Below, piece after piece: positions 28,003 through 43,000 of a stretch of 64,000 nt of DNA. Position numbers and translations under genes: made by a program. This DNA comes from Candidula unifasciata (lineage: Eukaryota; Mollusca; Gastropoda; Stylommatophora; Geomitridae): NCBI GenBank assembly GCA_905116865.2, contig CAJHNH020001138.1, forward strand, positions 132,437-196,436, given 5' to 3'. Position 1 is the stretch's first letter. The number at the start of each line of letters is the position of its first letter. The notes under the pieces were generated by a model that was given only the letters and a program-made list of their open reading frames with translations, was not told where the DNA came from and searched no databases.

Positions 28003-31000
28003 GTAAGACCGTAGTGACTCAAGTGACTGCTACTAGTGTCAGTGCTAGTGTGCAAATAAGAGAGGTTTTAAAAAAAAATAATAATATTATTAATATGATA
28101 CAGTTTGGATTTAATTTATTGAAAACTAATGATTTAGCGGTACCTTGTTTACCATTTATTCTTCAAGTCACTACCTTGCCTCTATCTCGAAGTGATATTC
28201 AGATGAACTGATTTTTTTTTTGGGTAGAGGATGCTAGTAAAGTTTTAAATTTTGGATTTTAACTTCTTATAAAGGATCACAGCTGGAAATAGATTAAAAT
28301 ATCCAATTCAACGATAGCCTCAGTGAAGCCTGTAGGTTAGTGGCAGCTACCACCATGGACAAATTATAGTGGAGGCTGACCAAAAAAAAAAAAAAAATGG
28401 ATTCCAAGCTTTGATCCTGTAAAATAATGGGTTTAAATGACTTTGTATTTTATGGCAATAAACACAGGGCAGTGAGTCCTATCTGTATGTCAGAAGTAAT
28501 TTAGTTGTAGGAAATACACATTTCGGGCTCTCCTTTCACTACCGGACGGTAGCTGGACGGCTTAGGTCGGCTTAGTGGGAGTTCTCTGCCTTGGCCGCAT
28601 TGCAAACAAGGAGTGGAAAAGTCACGAATCAAAGAAGTCAGTGAGGTCGACATCAGGGCAGCCAATGCTTGGTTGTGTCCCCCCAGATCTGGGGTGTTTT
28701 TTTTTACGCTGCGGGAAAATCTAAGGTTTTTTTTTTGGGACTTTGCCGACTTTGCTTTAATGACCGATAAATTTGCGTGGTTAGAGGTAGGGTTAGGTAT
28801 GGGGTAGGGTTAGGTTTAGCGTTAGATGTGACAATTTTGATGCCGGAGTTCCCTATAATCGCGCACAGTCACATACACAGCCAAACAGTCGACGGACTGT
28901 GGATGCTACTGACACGGACAATTCGCCACCGATTGGGCACCAGCCGCACGCTGTTGCCGTCATATTTAGCAGAATTCCAGTGGTGCTACTCCCACAAGCA
29001 TCAGATTGTCTGCCAGTATTTGGAACTCCTACGTCAAAATTTTCACATCTAACCCTACCCCTAACCCTTCCCCCTAACCCTACCCCTAACCCTAACTCTA
29101 TCCCTAACCCTAACCAAAACCCTACGCAACCCTACACACAACCGTATGATGATAGACACCCTACGCAACCGTATGATGATAGGTAACCCTAGACGCAACC
29201 GTATGATGACTATGCAACCGTACGCAACCCTACACGCAACCCTATGATGATAGGTAAGTATGTCATTTGATTCGTGACTTTTCCGCTCCTTGTTTGCAAT
29301 GCGGCCAAGGGAGAGAACTCCCACTAAGCCGACCTAAGCCGTCTAGCTACCATCCGGTAGTGAAAGAAGAGCCAAATTTTGTGTGTATAAAGAATTAAAA
29401 TCTAACATCTAAACCATTCAGAGAAACATCTGGAGTAAGACAGGGATGGGCTATCCTCCGAATAACGGTCCCAAATTATGGAGGCCGAAAATATACCCTA
29501 ACAGAGCCTCAGTCACATGTAAATTGCGGATCTTTTTCAAAAACTATACCGCCACTGCCGAAAGTATCTCCCGCGCCACTACGGGCAGCGCAGAGTGGGG
29601 CTAAACTCACGAGCAAATAAAATAGAGGAAGCTAAATAAGATGCAGTAGCTGCTGCTCATGAATCCCAGCCATCTAGTTTAGCCCCGCTCATCATGTAGC
29701 GGCGCGGGAGATACTCTCGGCAGTGACTTCAACTCAGCGGAAGCTTTTTCGCAGTATGCTGTGTAGTCGCCAGAAGAGGTCCGCAATTTACATGTGACTG
29801 AGACCCTTTTAGGGTATATTTTTGGCCTTGATAATTTAGGAACCTTATTCGGAGGATAGCCCAGGGATATGTCTTATCACTACTCCTGTTTATCACCTGC
29901 ATTAACAGTATAAGCTACAATGCCAAGCCCAGGAATAAAAATAATAGTACCATCAAAGAAATACTCTTTGCTGATGACCAGGCCTTGATTGCAGATACAG
30001 ACATGAATTTAAATCATCATCTCACATCCATGAATGAAGAATGTTAATCAAATAACATGAGAATCAATATCAAAAAGACAGAAGTAATGTCAATAGGAAG
30101 AAAGAAGCAGGATTTAAACATAGCACTAGAGCAGACATATATTAAACAGGCATCTGAATTTAAATATCTTGGAACAATATTCACTGAAGATGGTAAGTTT
30201 GTGGAAGAAATTAACATCTGTTGCACTAAAGCAGGCCAAGTATTGGGACAGCTAGCTCCCCTGTTATAGCATAAGACAATCCCAGCCAGCACAAAGAGAC
30301 ATTTTAAACAAAGCATATTTATTCTCACCCTATTCTGTCAGTGCCAGACATGATCATGCACAACAAAACATAAAAGAAAACTAGTAACCATGGAAAGGAG
30401 GTGTCTGAGAAAGACTGTAGGAGTAACTACTAGACGAGATAAAATCAAGTATGAGGTCATACGAGATAAAGTCGGCACAGAACCTATTCTAAATTACATA
30501 CAAAGACAGCAAATCAAATGGTTTGCCTACTTGGAGAGAATGCCTTCTGATGCTATACCATACAAGGCATATACCAAAATAGGAGAAGGACGCAAAGCAA
30601 TGCAGATCAAGAGGTAGACCAAGAACATATGGAAAGATAACCACAGATAAACTCTACAGCACCATAATGTGTCTACGGTCGAAGCAGCCAGAAGAGCACG
30701 AAGCAGGACCTTATATCTCCCTCGACCCTGAAGCGGTAAAAGAGGACATGAAAAAGAAATAATTAAAATATTGATTCATGATTTAATTTCATAATCTGAT
30801 CTAATTTAAAACATTTAAATGTTGTTCTCCCATCAGTCTGCTGTGTTATGCCATTCACATCCATCATGGTGGCATTTTCAGAACTGTTTTAAGTAAATAA
30901 TTTTAAATGCTTACTAAATTAATAATGTTATTGTTTTAAAAATCCACAACTATTGTATCATTTTTTTTGATGCATCTATCATTATTTAGAGTTCATAGAA

Positions 31001-34000
31001 ATTTCTGTTAGAGATATTTTTATGTCATCACCCCCAAATCCTGATAATGAATTTTGGCCATCATAGTCGCTTTTTTGAGATTCTTTAGTAACTAACTTAA
31101 AATGCTTACTTAATTAATAATGTTATGTAAGTTATTTTTTTACAAATCCACAACCATTGTAGTATTTTTTCATGCATCTGTCATTATTTAGAGTTCATAT
31201 AATTTTCTGTCTACTACATTTTTACCTGAACACCTTCAGCCTTCATTCGTAAATTTCATCCATTAGGTCACATTGGTGGAGCATTTTGTGTAATTATGTT
31301 TAAATACATAGTAAAATACTACTGTTATATGAGTTATATTTTTGAAATCTACAACAGCAAGAAATGAACAACACACAAATAGTACACACTCACCTACAAA
31401 GAGCAGCTAATCCATAGGTGTGCGCAGTGGCAGTGTATTTCAAATTTTGAATACAATCACATTTAATGGTGAATAAATTCTGATAACTATAAGTTAGATG
31501 GCATCCAAAATGTTTAACATGCTTGACACAGGGCTCCACTATAAAATATTTACAGTCAAGTTAAAAACTATAGAGTGACAGATTGCAAGACAGCTTACGA
31601 TCCAGGGAATTGTGAAGCTGGCATAACATTTTTCATTAGATGGTTTTAACTGTTTTGTATTTTAATGAATCTCATTCCTTATCTTTTAGTATTCATTGTG
31701 TTAATCTAAGTGAAATTTTTTTTTTTTTTTTTTTTAGATTGGAATAATTCTAAAAGCAACATCTGATGACGAAAGTCCTACGGCTGGTTATTTGTACAAA
31801 GACATTAATGGTATGTGTAGTTTCAATCTTTTTCTGCATTAGCTTTTAAAATGGCAGCTGGTGTTTAGTGCTATCAACAGCTAGGCTGCATTGTCCATAC
31901 CTTTTGACCCAGCATATCCATTGTCAGCAAACTCACAATTAGTCCGCTTTTACAACATGCTTATTAAAAGACAGGGGATTGAACTGCCCTCACAGTTTCA
32001 ACCCCTACACCCCAGTTATGGCCCCTGATACTCCACAGGGGTGTACTTATTCTCCCAGCTGACACGTGTGGTCATTTTGCTGAGTAACAACCCACCTGGC
32101 CGCATCGAGATACCAGCTAAGTGATTTTGTGTATCTATGTAGCATTGTTTGATGAAGGCTCAATAGCCGCAACGTTCACGTTTTGTCTGTATTTGTTATA
32201 TTGTGAAGCTTGCTAATATACTTTTCATTCGGGTTTATATCTTTTCTTGATATTATTAAAAGGCAGTGGGTCTAAATTTGTTTCCCTAAACAAAGGGGCC
32301 CTCTGAAATCATACAGGAAGTGTAGTTCTAATGAGAGAGTGTAGTTCAAGTTTGTGCTCAGAGATTGTGGAAAGAACACGGGCAATTAAATACCTGGGTA
32401 TACATTTTAATTGAAGCCTTGCTTATACTAAGCACTTAGAGCGGGGGATAATAAAAGCCAAGCGTGGCTAGGCTGCGATGAGAGTGATGGTGGTGGCAAA
32501 CTATGAGCAGGGATATTTTTTTCTTCTATATCAGGGTCTGGTCCTTTCAGTCTTTCTGTATGCAATTACTTGGGTGATGCGCTATCTTTTTAATTTTCCA
32601 ACCATGGAGGAAAGTATAAATATTTGCTGTGCACGGCCCTAGAGTCATCACATACACATGACACCTGCTGCATAGTTAATTTGAGATGAAAAAGGCAGCA
32701 GGTTAAAAATAGGAAAATCGTGGATGGGTCAGGACGAGGACATTATTCAGCAGGTGTGTTCACTTGAGGACATAGAACCTGGGGAGGAATGGGTACAAGT
32801 GACCTTTTCTGTTTGCATCTGTCTAGGCAGAAAATGCGGACAAGAAAATCCGGCAGCCGTGGAAGCAGAAGTGCAGGCTTTGAATTTTGAGAATTCTCTA
32901 GACAGGGATGCTGTCATTTACATAGATGGGTCTGTGGCTCCTTGTGTGAGAAGTGGGCTTTAACGGCTCAGATTGGAGTTAGAATTATGAAGCAGGATTC
33001 TGGTGCTGCTGCCTTGACCACAAGTAGTCTGACTATGGATGTCATGGCAGGGACCAAAGCAATAACATGACTGGAGACACAGACCTTTTCCCATGCTTGC
33101 TTCTTCAGTGACTCAATGATTGGTCTCAGGAAGATATAAGATGGGCTGTGTCCGAAGACAGTGGTTGAAGTCTCTGAAATGGTCGGGACTGACAGCTATC
33201 AGTTTCATATTTGTGCTAGGGACTGCAGGTGTGCAAGGAAATGAGCAAGCTGATAGGCTTGCAGGTAAAGCTACTGTGGAGGGTGGATGAGCCATGGACT
33301 GGGTTGATATTCTGAATGCTGTACAAGATGTAAACCGCTTGTGGAAACCGAGTGATGACGTGAACATGCAGCCATGACCAGACTGCAAGAAAGCATGTTA
33401 AAAGCCGTGTGGGCAGACATGAGCAGTATGCAGGAAGCTAAAGAAGAATAAGAAACCAACACAGAATGGGAGTCATCAGTTGCTGCACACTGTTGGATTT
33501 ACTGAAGGGATTCAAGCACTTACAGACTGAATGGTTCTTTGTGCATTGAGGATAATCTGTCAGATAACTTAACTGATTAGTTTTATGAGAAAAGGAAAAC
33601 TTTAAAAATTGGCATCTGTTAACTATTCTAGTCCCAAAAGATTTCTCAGAAGATGCCAAACTGGCATAGTAATCACCATTAAAAAATTGAATGAATTACT
33701 TTCATAGAGGCAACATATACTGTACTGCATATGAACAATATCTGAGCAGATATCTGTAGCATGTTCAAGCCAAATATGAAAAATTAATATAACAACACAC
33801 CATGCATAGCTTGGACCATCACTGATTACACAATGTTTTACATGGGACTGGAAAAGCTAATTTGTGGTGTCTTGAAATGTAAGTTTTATGGGTGAGGAGG
33901 TTTTAGAAAGGGGGGAGGGGTCAAGCAATTTTAAAATAGAGCACATTGGTATTTGTAATAATCCGTTATTTTATTTGTTTCAGTATAATTATAAATAAAA

Positions 34001-37000
34001 TAATAAAAAAATTTTAAAACTAATTATAAAAAAAAAAGCCAAGGATATTTTTTTCTTTGCTTTCATAAGCAGTTTGTACATCTACAGTTAAAAATCTAAT
34101 TATTATGATATCACAGGCATTTATAGGTTAAGAACACATTCTGACCAAAACATATCTCCATACAGTCTGTTTCTCTTGATGTGGAATCTATTGTCCTCCT
34201 CTTTTAAATCTAATTTTGTTATGTTGGGGGGGGGGGGGGGGGGGGGAAATCCCTTGTCATATACTTATTGGGGGGTGTGATTTTTTGGGGCCATATTCTC
34301 AAGGGGAAGGGGGTGCATGGGTCTTGTTATTTAGTTGTGGGGTGGGGGGTTCTTGCTATATAGTCGATGAAAAGGGGGGAGGGGGGGATTCGACCTGAAA
34401 AACGGTTGGAGACCACTACTTTAAATTGTCATAAGTTAAAAAAAAAATTTACCTACTTTGATGATTAATTCTTATATTATTTTGTACTTTAGTATGATAA
34501 CATGTGATGCACTGTATGTTTGCTAAAAATCACTTTCTAGTCAGACTGATGCTATTAGATTCACGGGAGGGACACATCGAGACAAACTGTCAGATTATGG
34601 GGGATCCAGTTATTGTTATGTTATCACAATCGACGTCACTGCACATTGGGCATTCCCATCCTTGCTCAGTCCTCCGATGCAGCAGCCACTCCAGAGTTCT
34701 TCTACTAATTGTTTCCATGAGAAGCTGGTTATATTGTCTCCTATCTCGGCCTCGAAGATGGCATAGACGTGCTTCACCATGCTTTACTCTCATGTCACGC
34801 AATCGTGTTAGTGTCAGGTTCCTCATTATCCACTAACCCAGTCCGTACAGTGTTGACGATATCTGCTCTGTCCCACATGCCTTAGTGCAATGCTTGCCAG
34901 TTGGTCCACTCGCTCATTTCCCTTTACACCCACATTACCAGGTGTGTACTGTGGGATCCAGTGAAAACCTTAAGCACACTATCTGGTTTGCGACCCCTGC
35001 AAGAAGAGATATACAGCAAATGTTGATTTTTACTGATTGTTAGAATTCCCAAGATTCACTTCCATAAAGCAGGATTGATTCAAAATATTGCTCTTAAGAA
35101 CTCTCTTTCTCACCTTACTTGTCAAAGATAGGAAGAGTAGAATATTCTTCATCCTGTGAAATACTCTTAAGCTCTTCTACATTTGACTTCTTTAATGCAT
35201 TTTCCATCTGCTGTTATCATGGTAACTAAGTACTTTATCATATTGACCTGCTTCAGACTTGTCCCATGTACTTTAATTGTGAATTTTAGAATTAATTTTT
35301 TGTCTTTCTAATTACAATTACTTATGTTTTTCTGTTCTTCTAATTAGAACTTATATTTTCAGCATAATTGAGCTAACAAATAAATAATCATGTGACATTA
35401 TTTATGTTTTAATTTTTGTTTAAATTAACAAAACTTGTCAACAATATTTACAGACATCAGCTTTGAATCTGTGGGGTACTGTGACAGCCTTGTTGAATTT
35501 CTGGTGGACAGACTGAAGAGCAGATCATGTCATGTGAAGTTTAAAGTAACTGAATATTATCGCAAGTGTACTTACATTAAAAAGTGCATGTTTTTATTAC
35601 AGTTATTATAGGTTATTATGTTGATCTTTGTGGATAAGTAAAGACAGGGCTTTTTTTTCCTGGGGAAAAAGGTGCTGGTACTCACCACAAAGCTTCTAAA
35701 AAGGTAGTGGTATTTATTACAAGGTGTTCATTACAATGCCACTGAAAACAAATGTCTGAAAAAGGTGCCAGTATTGTACCACCAGGAAAGAAGCCCTGCA
35801 TAAGGGTCTGGTGTGTTGTAAATGGGCAGGCAGATAGACCGGCCAGTTCTGCACCACTTGGTGGTGAATTGATGTATGATAAGCTAGATAGTAGGGCCCT
35901 TTGGGAGCGAGGGAACAGTGCAGAGGCACAAATAGATCATTACGGTCTGAGGAGAATGGCGCTGCGGGGAGTTACTAGGGGACCTGGCCGACACTAAAAG
36001 GGAAGGTGAGATGGATGTACAATCAGATAGTTACTGATACCTTTGGATTTGAAACTCTATAATTTGCTGCTGAAGATGGGTACAGGGTGCTAATGGGAGT
36101 GCCCCGAGTGATATGATGTTAATTCTCAATTCAACATTAAACATTCCTGCAAAAGGGTTCATTAAGCATGCACACACAAGCCACAGAGATGGGTTTTACA
36201 GTAAAAGAATGGTGACAGTAAGTTGACACAAACATGAGCAGTCTAAATGTCTCCAAAGAAGTAGTCAGCAATTTATGGGCCACATTATGAAAATTTCAAC
36301 AATGGGAAAGATTTGGGAGGTTGGGAAAGAATTGTGTTATAGAAAACAATGGTCAGATAAGATTTTTCCACTGCTTTACATCATGGCATTAAAAATATCA
36401 ACAGATGAGTGATACATTTAGTTTCATATGTTTGAATGTGAGTAAACACTGTTGTTAAACCAACTGGCATGGCCTTTTAGGATCAGGGGCCAGGGTGGCT
36501 TAAAAGTTTGGCATCTGCCTCAGATGCCAAAAGTTAAATACTTTGGAAATGTCTGAGAAAAATCATGAGCATAAAATGGTATGAATTATTCCCCCCTCCC
36601 CCCCCCCAAATTAGATCCGAGAAATATCTGGACAAATACTTATATTGAATGTAATAAGACAAAGAAGATGGAGATATGTTGGACACGCTGTGAGACTAAA
36701 TGTTTTTCTAGCTGCCTCGACCATAGACGCATTGTGCTGTTTGTAGAGTTTCTCTGATGTTGTCTTTCCATCTTGTTCTTGGTCTACCTTATGCTCTACA
36801 TTTTTCTCCTCTTCTGGTGTATGCCCTGTATGGTAGGGCATCCTAAGGCATACTCTCTGAGTGAGCAAATCATTCGATTTGCTGTCTTTGTATTTATAAA
36901 ATTATTACATTTAAGAAATTAGAATACAGAATTATTTTTTAAATGTAGAAAATTATATCATCCACAATTTTAAAATACTTGCAAGCTTGCTTGAAGTTGA

Positions 37001-40000
37001 ACTCAGCAGTCTCAGTCGATAGGTAGATGCTTTTCTGGGGGGAAAATCGTCATATTCGGCTAACATCCCCGAAGGGGGAACTTTAGATTATAATTATGAC
37101 TAGGTTATGTGAGCCATATAATATGGGTTAGTATTCCATGCCCCCAAGAGCCCTAAACAGAACTCCTGTAGTGTTGATGTGATCAAAGGAGTTAAGTTGG
37201 TTGAATATCCTTTACAGGACATTGCAGAACCAACTCCAGCATTTTTTTTGCTGTTGTAGTTTTTCTTGGCAAATTTCTGTCCAGTAGTTTGCCATTGCTT
37301 TCTGGACAGTCGGCTTCTCAATACCATTGTCGAAACCAGCGCAAGGCCCACAGTTGGGTTCAAACCCGGCATTACAAAGTTCTTGTTAACAAAGCCTTAG
37401 CCATAGATGTCGACAATCAAAGGAGACAGACCCAAATATTGTCCTGACTGGCATCGAAGTCATCTTCTGGAGAGCTAAAGTATGATCCTGTCGCGATGTA
37501 GTCTTCTTACTTAAATACATAAATTTTTCACATAAAAAAGTAAATATAGCATTATTGCAAAAAATGACCTTAATCAGACATGACAATTTGCTACCCGCAG
37601 GTTCTGAAACTGATGGCACATATTGCCAAGAATGGCAGCAGAGATTTCCAGCTTGGTCTGAGGAAGCACTCGGACATCATTAAGGAATGCATGAGTAAGT
37701 AAACACATGCAGCATCGCGTCATTTCTCTATTAGAACTTAAGAAACCATTTTGGAATTTCTGTCCTTTAGTCCCATGTGGAATTATGAGGCTCCATTATG
37801 GGAGGAGAAAAAAAAAGAATAGGTTCTAACCCCCCTCCCCACTACCCCTTTTTTTTCAATAAGTATGTCTTAAGAAGTAGCTGATTAGGGGAGTTGCCCT
37901 AATTAGAGGAGTTCTCTTTGAAGTCAAGTGAACATCTGCCTGAGAAGCAAGAAACCAACAGTCTGCATATAAATAAGCCAGATCTTTAAAATAGAGGTGC
38001 ATGCAAAACTCAAGTTCCGGAACAAGACCAAAGTCTAGAAGTGGACAAAAAAAAACCAGAATTGTTTGCCAGAGTTTACAGCCAAAGAAAGCCCAGAAAA
38101 AGAAGTATTCTTCTTCTGCTGTCTTTTATCTCACGGTGGAACCTAGGCCAACAACCAAGTCAGGCCAAACATTTTGTAGGCTTGTTCCTGATTGATAAGA
38201 TTTTGCTGCCAAAGTTTTCCAAGGAATGAGGGATAAATGATGGGCGACAAGCTGACAAAGACATACCATAATTTTGTGAATTTCATTTGAAGTTTGATAA
38301 CATTAGCTTGTTCTTCGTCATATTACAACAGAACATGAATCTGCGATTCTGCATATGGCATGTAGAATACCAGATCTATAATTTGCTATCTCATGCAGCT
38401 CCCACAATGTCCAGCCCATATTACACATAGTTCTAACATTCTAGATACAGTTTTTGGAGATTTTCCTAGGCGAAGCAGAAAATTTGACAATCCAGACTGC
38501 TTCTGTAGTAGTAAGTCTCCCCCCCACACACACACGCACGCCCGCGAACATACACGCACACACACACATGCGCGCGCGCACACACACACACACAATGGAA
38601 CCCTGGAACCCACACAGGGATATCTCTTCAGTCGGCAAGAATAAATACCATATCATTGTTTAACATTATTAAAAAAAGTTCTCAGTAGGAGTTCTAGAAC
38701 CCCATTGTTGAGGGGGGGGGGGGGAGGGGGGGGGGACAAGAATAGCCCCACTGCCTCCCCATCAAGCATGTCATAAGAGACTAGCTTCCTTTAAAATCTG
38801 AGTGAATCTCCCTGAGAGACAAGCAACCAACAGTCTGCATATAAATAAGCCAGACCTGTAAAATAGATGCCGCAACACTCAGGTTCAGGTACAGGACTAA
38901 AGTCCAGAGGTGGGCGAAAAACCAGAACTTTCCGGCAGGGTTTACAGCTGGTGAACGCCAAGAAGAACAAGATTATAAAATAGTTATAATTTGCTGTATG
39001 TACTTCCCCATGTGGATTTCTGGGCCCTACTGTGGAGAACACAAGGATAGATATCCCCCCCAAGCATGTCGTAAAAGACGACTAATTATCTTGTTTCCTT
39101 CAAAGTCAAAGTGCATCTTCCTGACAGGCAAGGAACCAACAGTCTGCTTAAAAATAAGCCAGATCTGTAAAACAGATGTGCACGCATAGCTCAGTTTCTG
39201 GAACAAGACTAGAGTCCAGAAGTGTATGAGCAACCAGAGCAGTCTGCCAGAGTTTACTGCTGGTGAACACAGAGAAGAAGAAGAAGGAGAAGCTGACTGT
39301 ACAACCACGTCAGGTGTCATGTGGAGAAATGAAGTCAAGTAAATTTATGTATTTGTGAACACATTCATGTTTACATATGCTTTCCTAGAAACATGGTTAC
39401 AACTTATGTAATTGTATGCTTTCAATCCGTCATTTATATCCCATCTTCACAATGAAGGTTGGCTGCGTTGATCTCCGATAAGTCTTTCACTCTTGATGTG
39501 CTCAGACTGCTGTTCATTATATTTGTTGATGTTATCTTCCTACTTGTCTGCCACTTGCTAACTTTCCTTCAACTTTTTTCTCCACTATGATTTTTATAAG
39601 AGTCTTATGTCTTTTAATGCTGTTGAAATTGTTTGGTCTCTCTTATTTCTTTCAGGAACTCTCTTTTCATTCCTCGTCTCCTCATAACTTTTGTATTTGA
39701 TCGTCTGCTTTATGTTTAGTTTTTGCATTCCTCAGAATTTGGAGGGCCACCTCATCCTTTGCACGGAAATGTTCCCTACCTGATGGTTCGCAAAATTTCA
39801 AAGGTAACATTGTTAAAATTGTTATAGACTAGGTGTCAGCAGTCTATGGCACATATGCTTAGGGTTGCACGCATGGTTTGCTGAGGGAATTTAAGTACAA
39901 TATAAGATCTCATTAAAAAATGTAAACATAACACTTTTACAAATCAGATTATTTTGTTGCAATAAATGTATATGAAAATATGTACTGAGATTGAAAGCTG

Positions 40001-43000
40001 AATAACTTTGCAACATTACTTCAACACAACAGTACTGTAAGGACTGTGTCCTCTGTTATAGACAAATAATTACATCATGCAGTGTCTTCAGATGATAGGA
40101 ATAGTGTTTCTTCTTCTTCTTTATTTACCAACAGAAAGCCCTGGTTGTTCATCCTTTTGGACTCATTTGTTGCGGGGGCCTGAGTTTTGCGTGTACATCT
40201 GTTATACAGGCTTACTTGTGTGCAGTTGTTTGTTTCTTGCCACTCAGGCAGATGCACTCTGACTTCAAAGGAAGCTTGTGCAGTTGTTTGTTCTTTGCCA
40301 CTCGGGCAGTTGCACTCCAGTTTCAAAGGAAGCTTTCCATTGGTAGATTCCTGCAACAGGCTTTTTGGGGAGGCAGTGGGTCTATTCTTGTTTCCCCACA
40401 ATGGGGTCCCAGAACCCACATGGGGAGGAATAGTGTTTCTTCTTCTTCAGCGATCTTCTTCAGCGATCTCTGGTCATGCGCATAATCCACTGTGGGTCAT
40501 AAACTGGGATGTCTTTTTAAGGTCTCTTAGGTTTCCCCAAAGCTTAGTTGTCAGTTCTACTGGGTGTTGCCATATGTCGCTCCGCAGCTCCGCCAGGAGA
40601 GGACAGTCTTGCAGGACATGTTCTGGAGTCTGTTCAGCACGAAGGCACTGGCAGAGAGCTGTTTGGCTCATACCTAATTTATATGAGTGTTTATTGAGTC
40701 TGCAGTGTCCAGTGCGTAAGCGAAAAACTGTGACTTGGTCTGTTCTGTTCAAGTGTTTCAGAAAATCTTTTCCGTAGTTATAACCAGTGTTGTTTTTCCA
40801 ATCTGTTTCTGATTTTCTCTTAATGAGAGTTTTGACTTCTAGAAAAGATAGTGGCTGGTAGGTCTGTGGTTTGTTACTGCCTTCATTGGCTAAAGTATCT
40901 GCGCTTTCATACAGTGAGACGGAATCCACTGCAAGTGAATTTCTGCCTTATTTGACAACATAGCAAGTTCCTGTGTTAGACTTTGTAGTGTGCTGTCGGT
41001 AGGTTTGGACTCTAGGGCCTGTATAGCTGACAGTGAGTCAGTCAGAAAAACTATCCTGCCTGCGGTAATTTGCAGATTGTTCATATACTGCGCTGCCATC
41101 AAAAGGGCTGAGAGCTCTGCCTTGTAGTTAGAGCAAGTTCGTCCGGTGGGGGCTGCTAGGGACACAGTAGTGGCATCTGGGTGTTTTATGTAAACACCTG
41201 CCCCACCATTCGTAGTTGCCTCTTTTGCTGATCCATCCATGTAGATTCTCGTCAAGCTGTCCTGTGGGAACATGTTGTTGAGGTGTTCCATTGTGAGTGC
41301 TTTCTTCACTAAAGCGGGCTCAGCATCTTTGTTTCCCAGGTTCGGGATGGATGTTGACACATTGAGTGTCAATAATTCGGAGTCCCAGAGATCAAAAGAT
41401 AACTCTTCAGGTGTACATTGTTGGTTAAGTAGTGAAGAGAATGACTTTCCAAATTCCTTAGTTAGATGAATAGTGTTTGAGATCAAATAAAAATTCATAT
41501 GTGCCTTTCGTTTTTTTTTTTTTTTTGCTCTGCCTTTCATCTTCTACCAAAGCATTGAACCCTCAACCAACCAAATGCAAGCTTGTTTGCACCTATTAGC
41601 GATTGGCTGGATTTTGGCCTCTTTCACACTATCCATCCTTATTTACATTTTATTGTATGCATGGTAGATTAATGGGTTACTGTTGTTTACTTTCTTGAGC
41701 TGTAATTACACTTGGGCTACTTTTGTCTAAATTCCATTTACAGTATTTTGTTGTTGTTGCTGCTGTTTGTCATGCTTGTGCCTGAAATTTGTACTAATTA
41801 TGAACAAAATACAAGTAGTCTTCATTGCTACCACTTGTTACAAAATATAATGACTAAGGATAAGAATTCTTGGATGTGTTTTGTCATAGCATGGAAGAGT
41901 TTCAGCACACAGACTTATACATGCTGTTGAAGATTGCAAGATGTGAAGAAAAATTATCACTTATGCCAGACTGCAAGGCACTTGATGATGATAAAGGGCA
42001 AAGAGTTAAAAAAGCTAGTGGATGTAAAATATAATATTTGTTTAAAAAATATGGTTTTGCGCAATTCAGTCCTGTTAACTTTGTAGGAACTGTGTGAGAT
42101 CTTATATAATATGGAAGCACCCAGCAGTGGGTCTCAAGCAGACGTTGCGGGCTCGGAAAGGCAACAGGACCCAAAATATGGTAAGGTTTCTTTAATTGTG
42201 TCAGTTGCTAAAAAGGTTGTTAGAAACTTATAGATATGATTTGTTCATTATTTATTGACATTCAGTAGGAACCCCATGGCAGGTGTAACCATAGTTTTAG
42301 TTCTCCACATGTACTGGGTCAGAGAAAAGTGAAATTGAATGGGTAGCTTTCTTAGAAATGATCTGCTGCTAATGCCATTTAGGCAGATTTTGAAACTTCC
42401 TCAGGTGCAATCTAAGATGAAGGTTTGAGGAGGTAAAGGTGGTCATTTATTTATTGAAGTTATTTATTTTAATATTTTGTTTAATGAGACTGGTTAAACC
42501 CCTACAGTCATATTAATTGGAGAATAGACTACCACAACTGGCAGCCGAACCTGGACTACTTTGCTAGTCACACTCGTCATTGTACTGTGCTTTCCATTAC
42601 CTCCCTCTAGCACAGTATAACACTTCTTCTTCTTCGTCTTTTCTCTATCTTAGGAATGCCTGGTGGCATCATGGCAGGAAGAGATCTCTAGAACGGGCTC
42701 TTGTGCTCACTTCGTATAAAGTAATTTTCAGTGTCTCTGATATTTCTGTGGTCCATCTACTACTGGAAAAATAGAAAGGTGCCAACCAACTTCCATCATC
42801 CCTTTATTTTCTTTAATGTTGTATTTATATGGTATATTGCGTCAGTTAAATTGGTGGTCATGTTCCTTTCATTGCTTTGTTTGTTTTGTCTTATAATGTG
42901 CAACAAATAACCCATAAACTGTGTCGCAGGCTGCTTCTGTGTCTTTAGATATTATGCTTATCCTCCATCCAATTTGTATTAGAATATAGTAGGTTTGGTT

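Noticed and set aside
31700..31737. A poly(A) retroposon tail (T-run before tepsin exon 2)
   Set aside because: It is directly followed by AG and a strongly conserved exon, so it is the polypyrimidine tract of the acceptor.
37100..37372. Plausible ORFs over SINE S3 (also 23223-23541 and 61777-62217)
   Set aside because: The three frames share sequence only because the SINE is shared; no coding conservation.
41890..42030. An extra tepsin exon (open stretch before exon 6)
   Set aside because: Exons 5 and 6 already join in phase 0 and read through the domain boundary; no acceptor supports the stretch.
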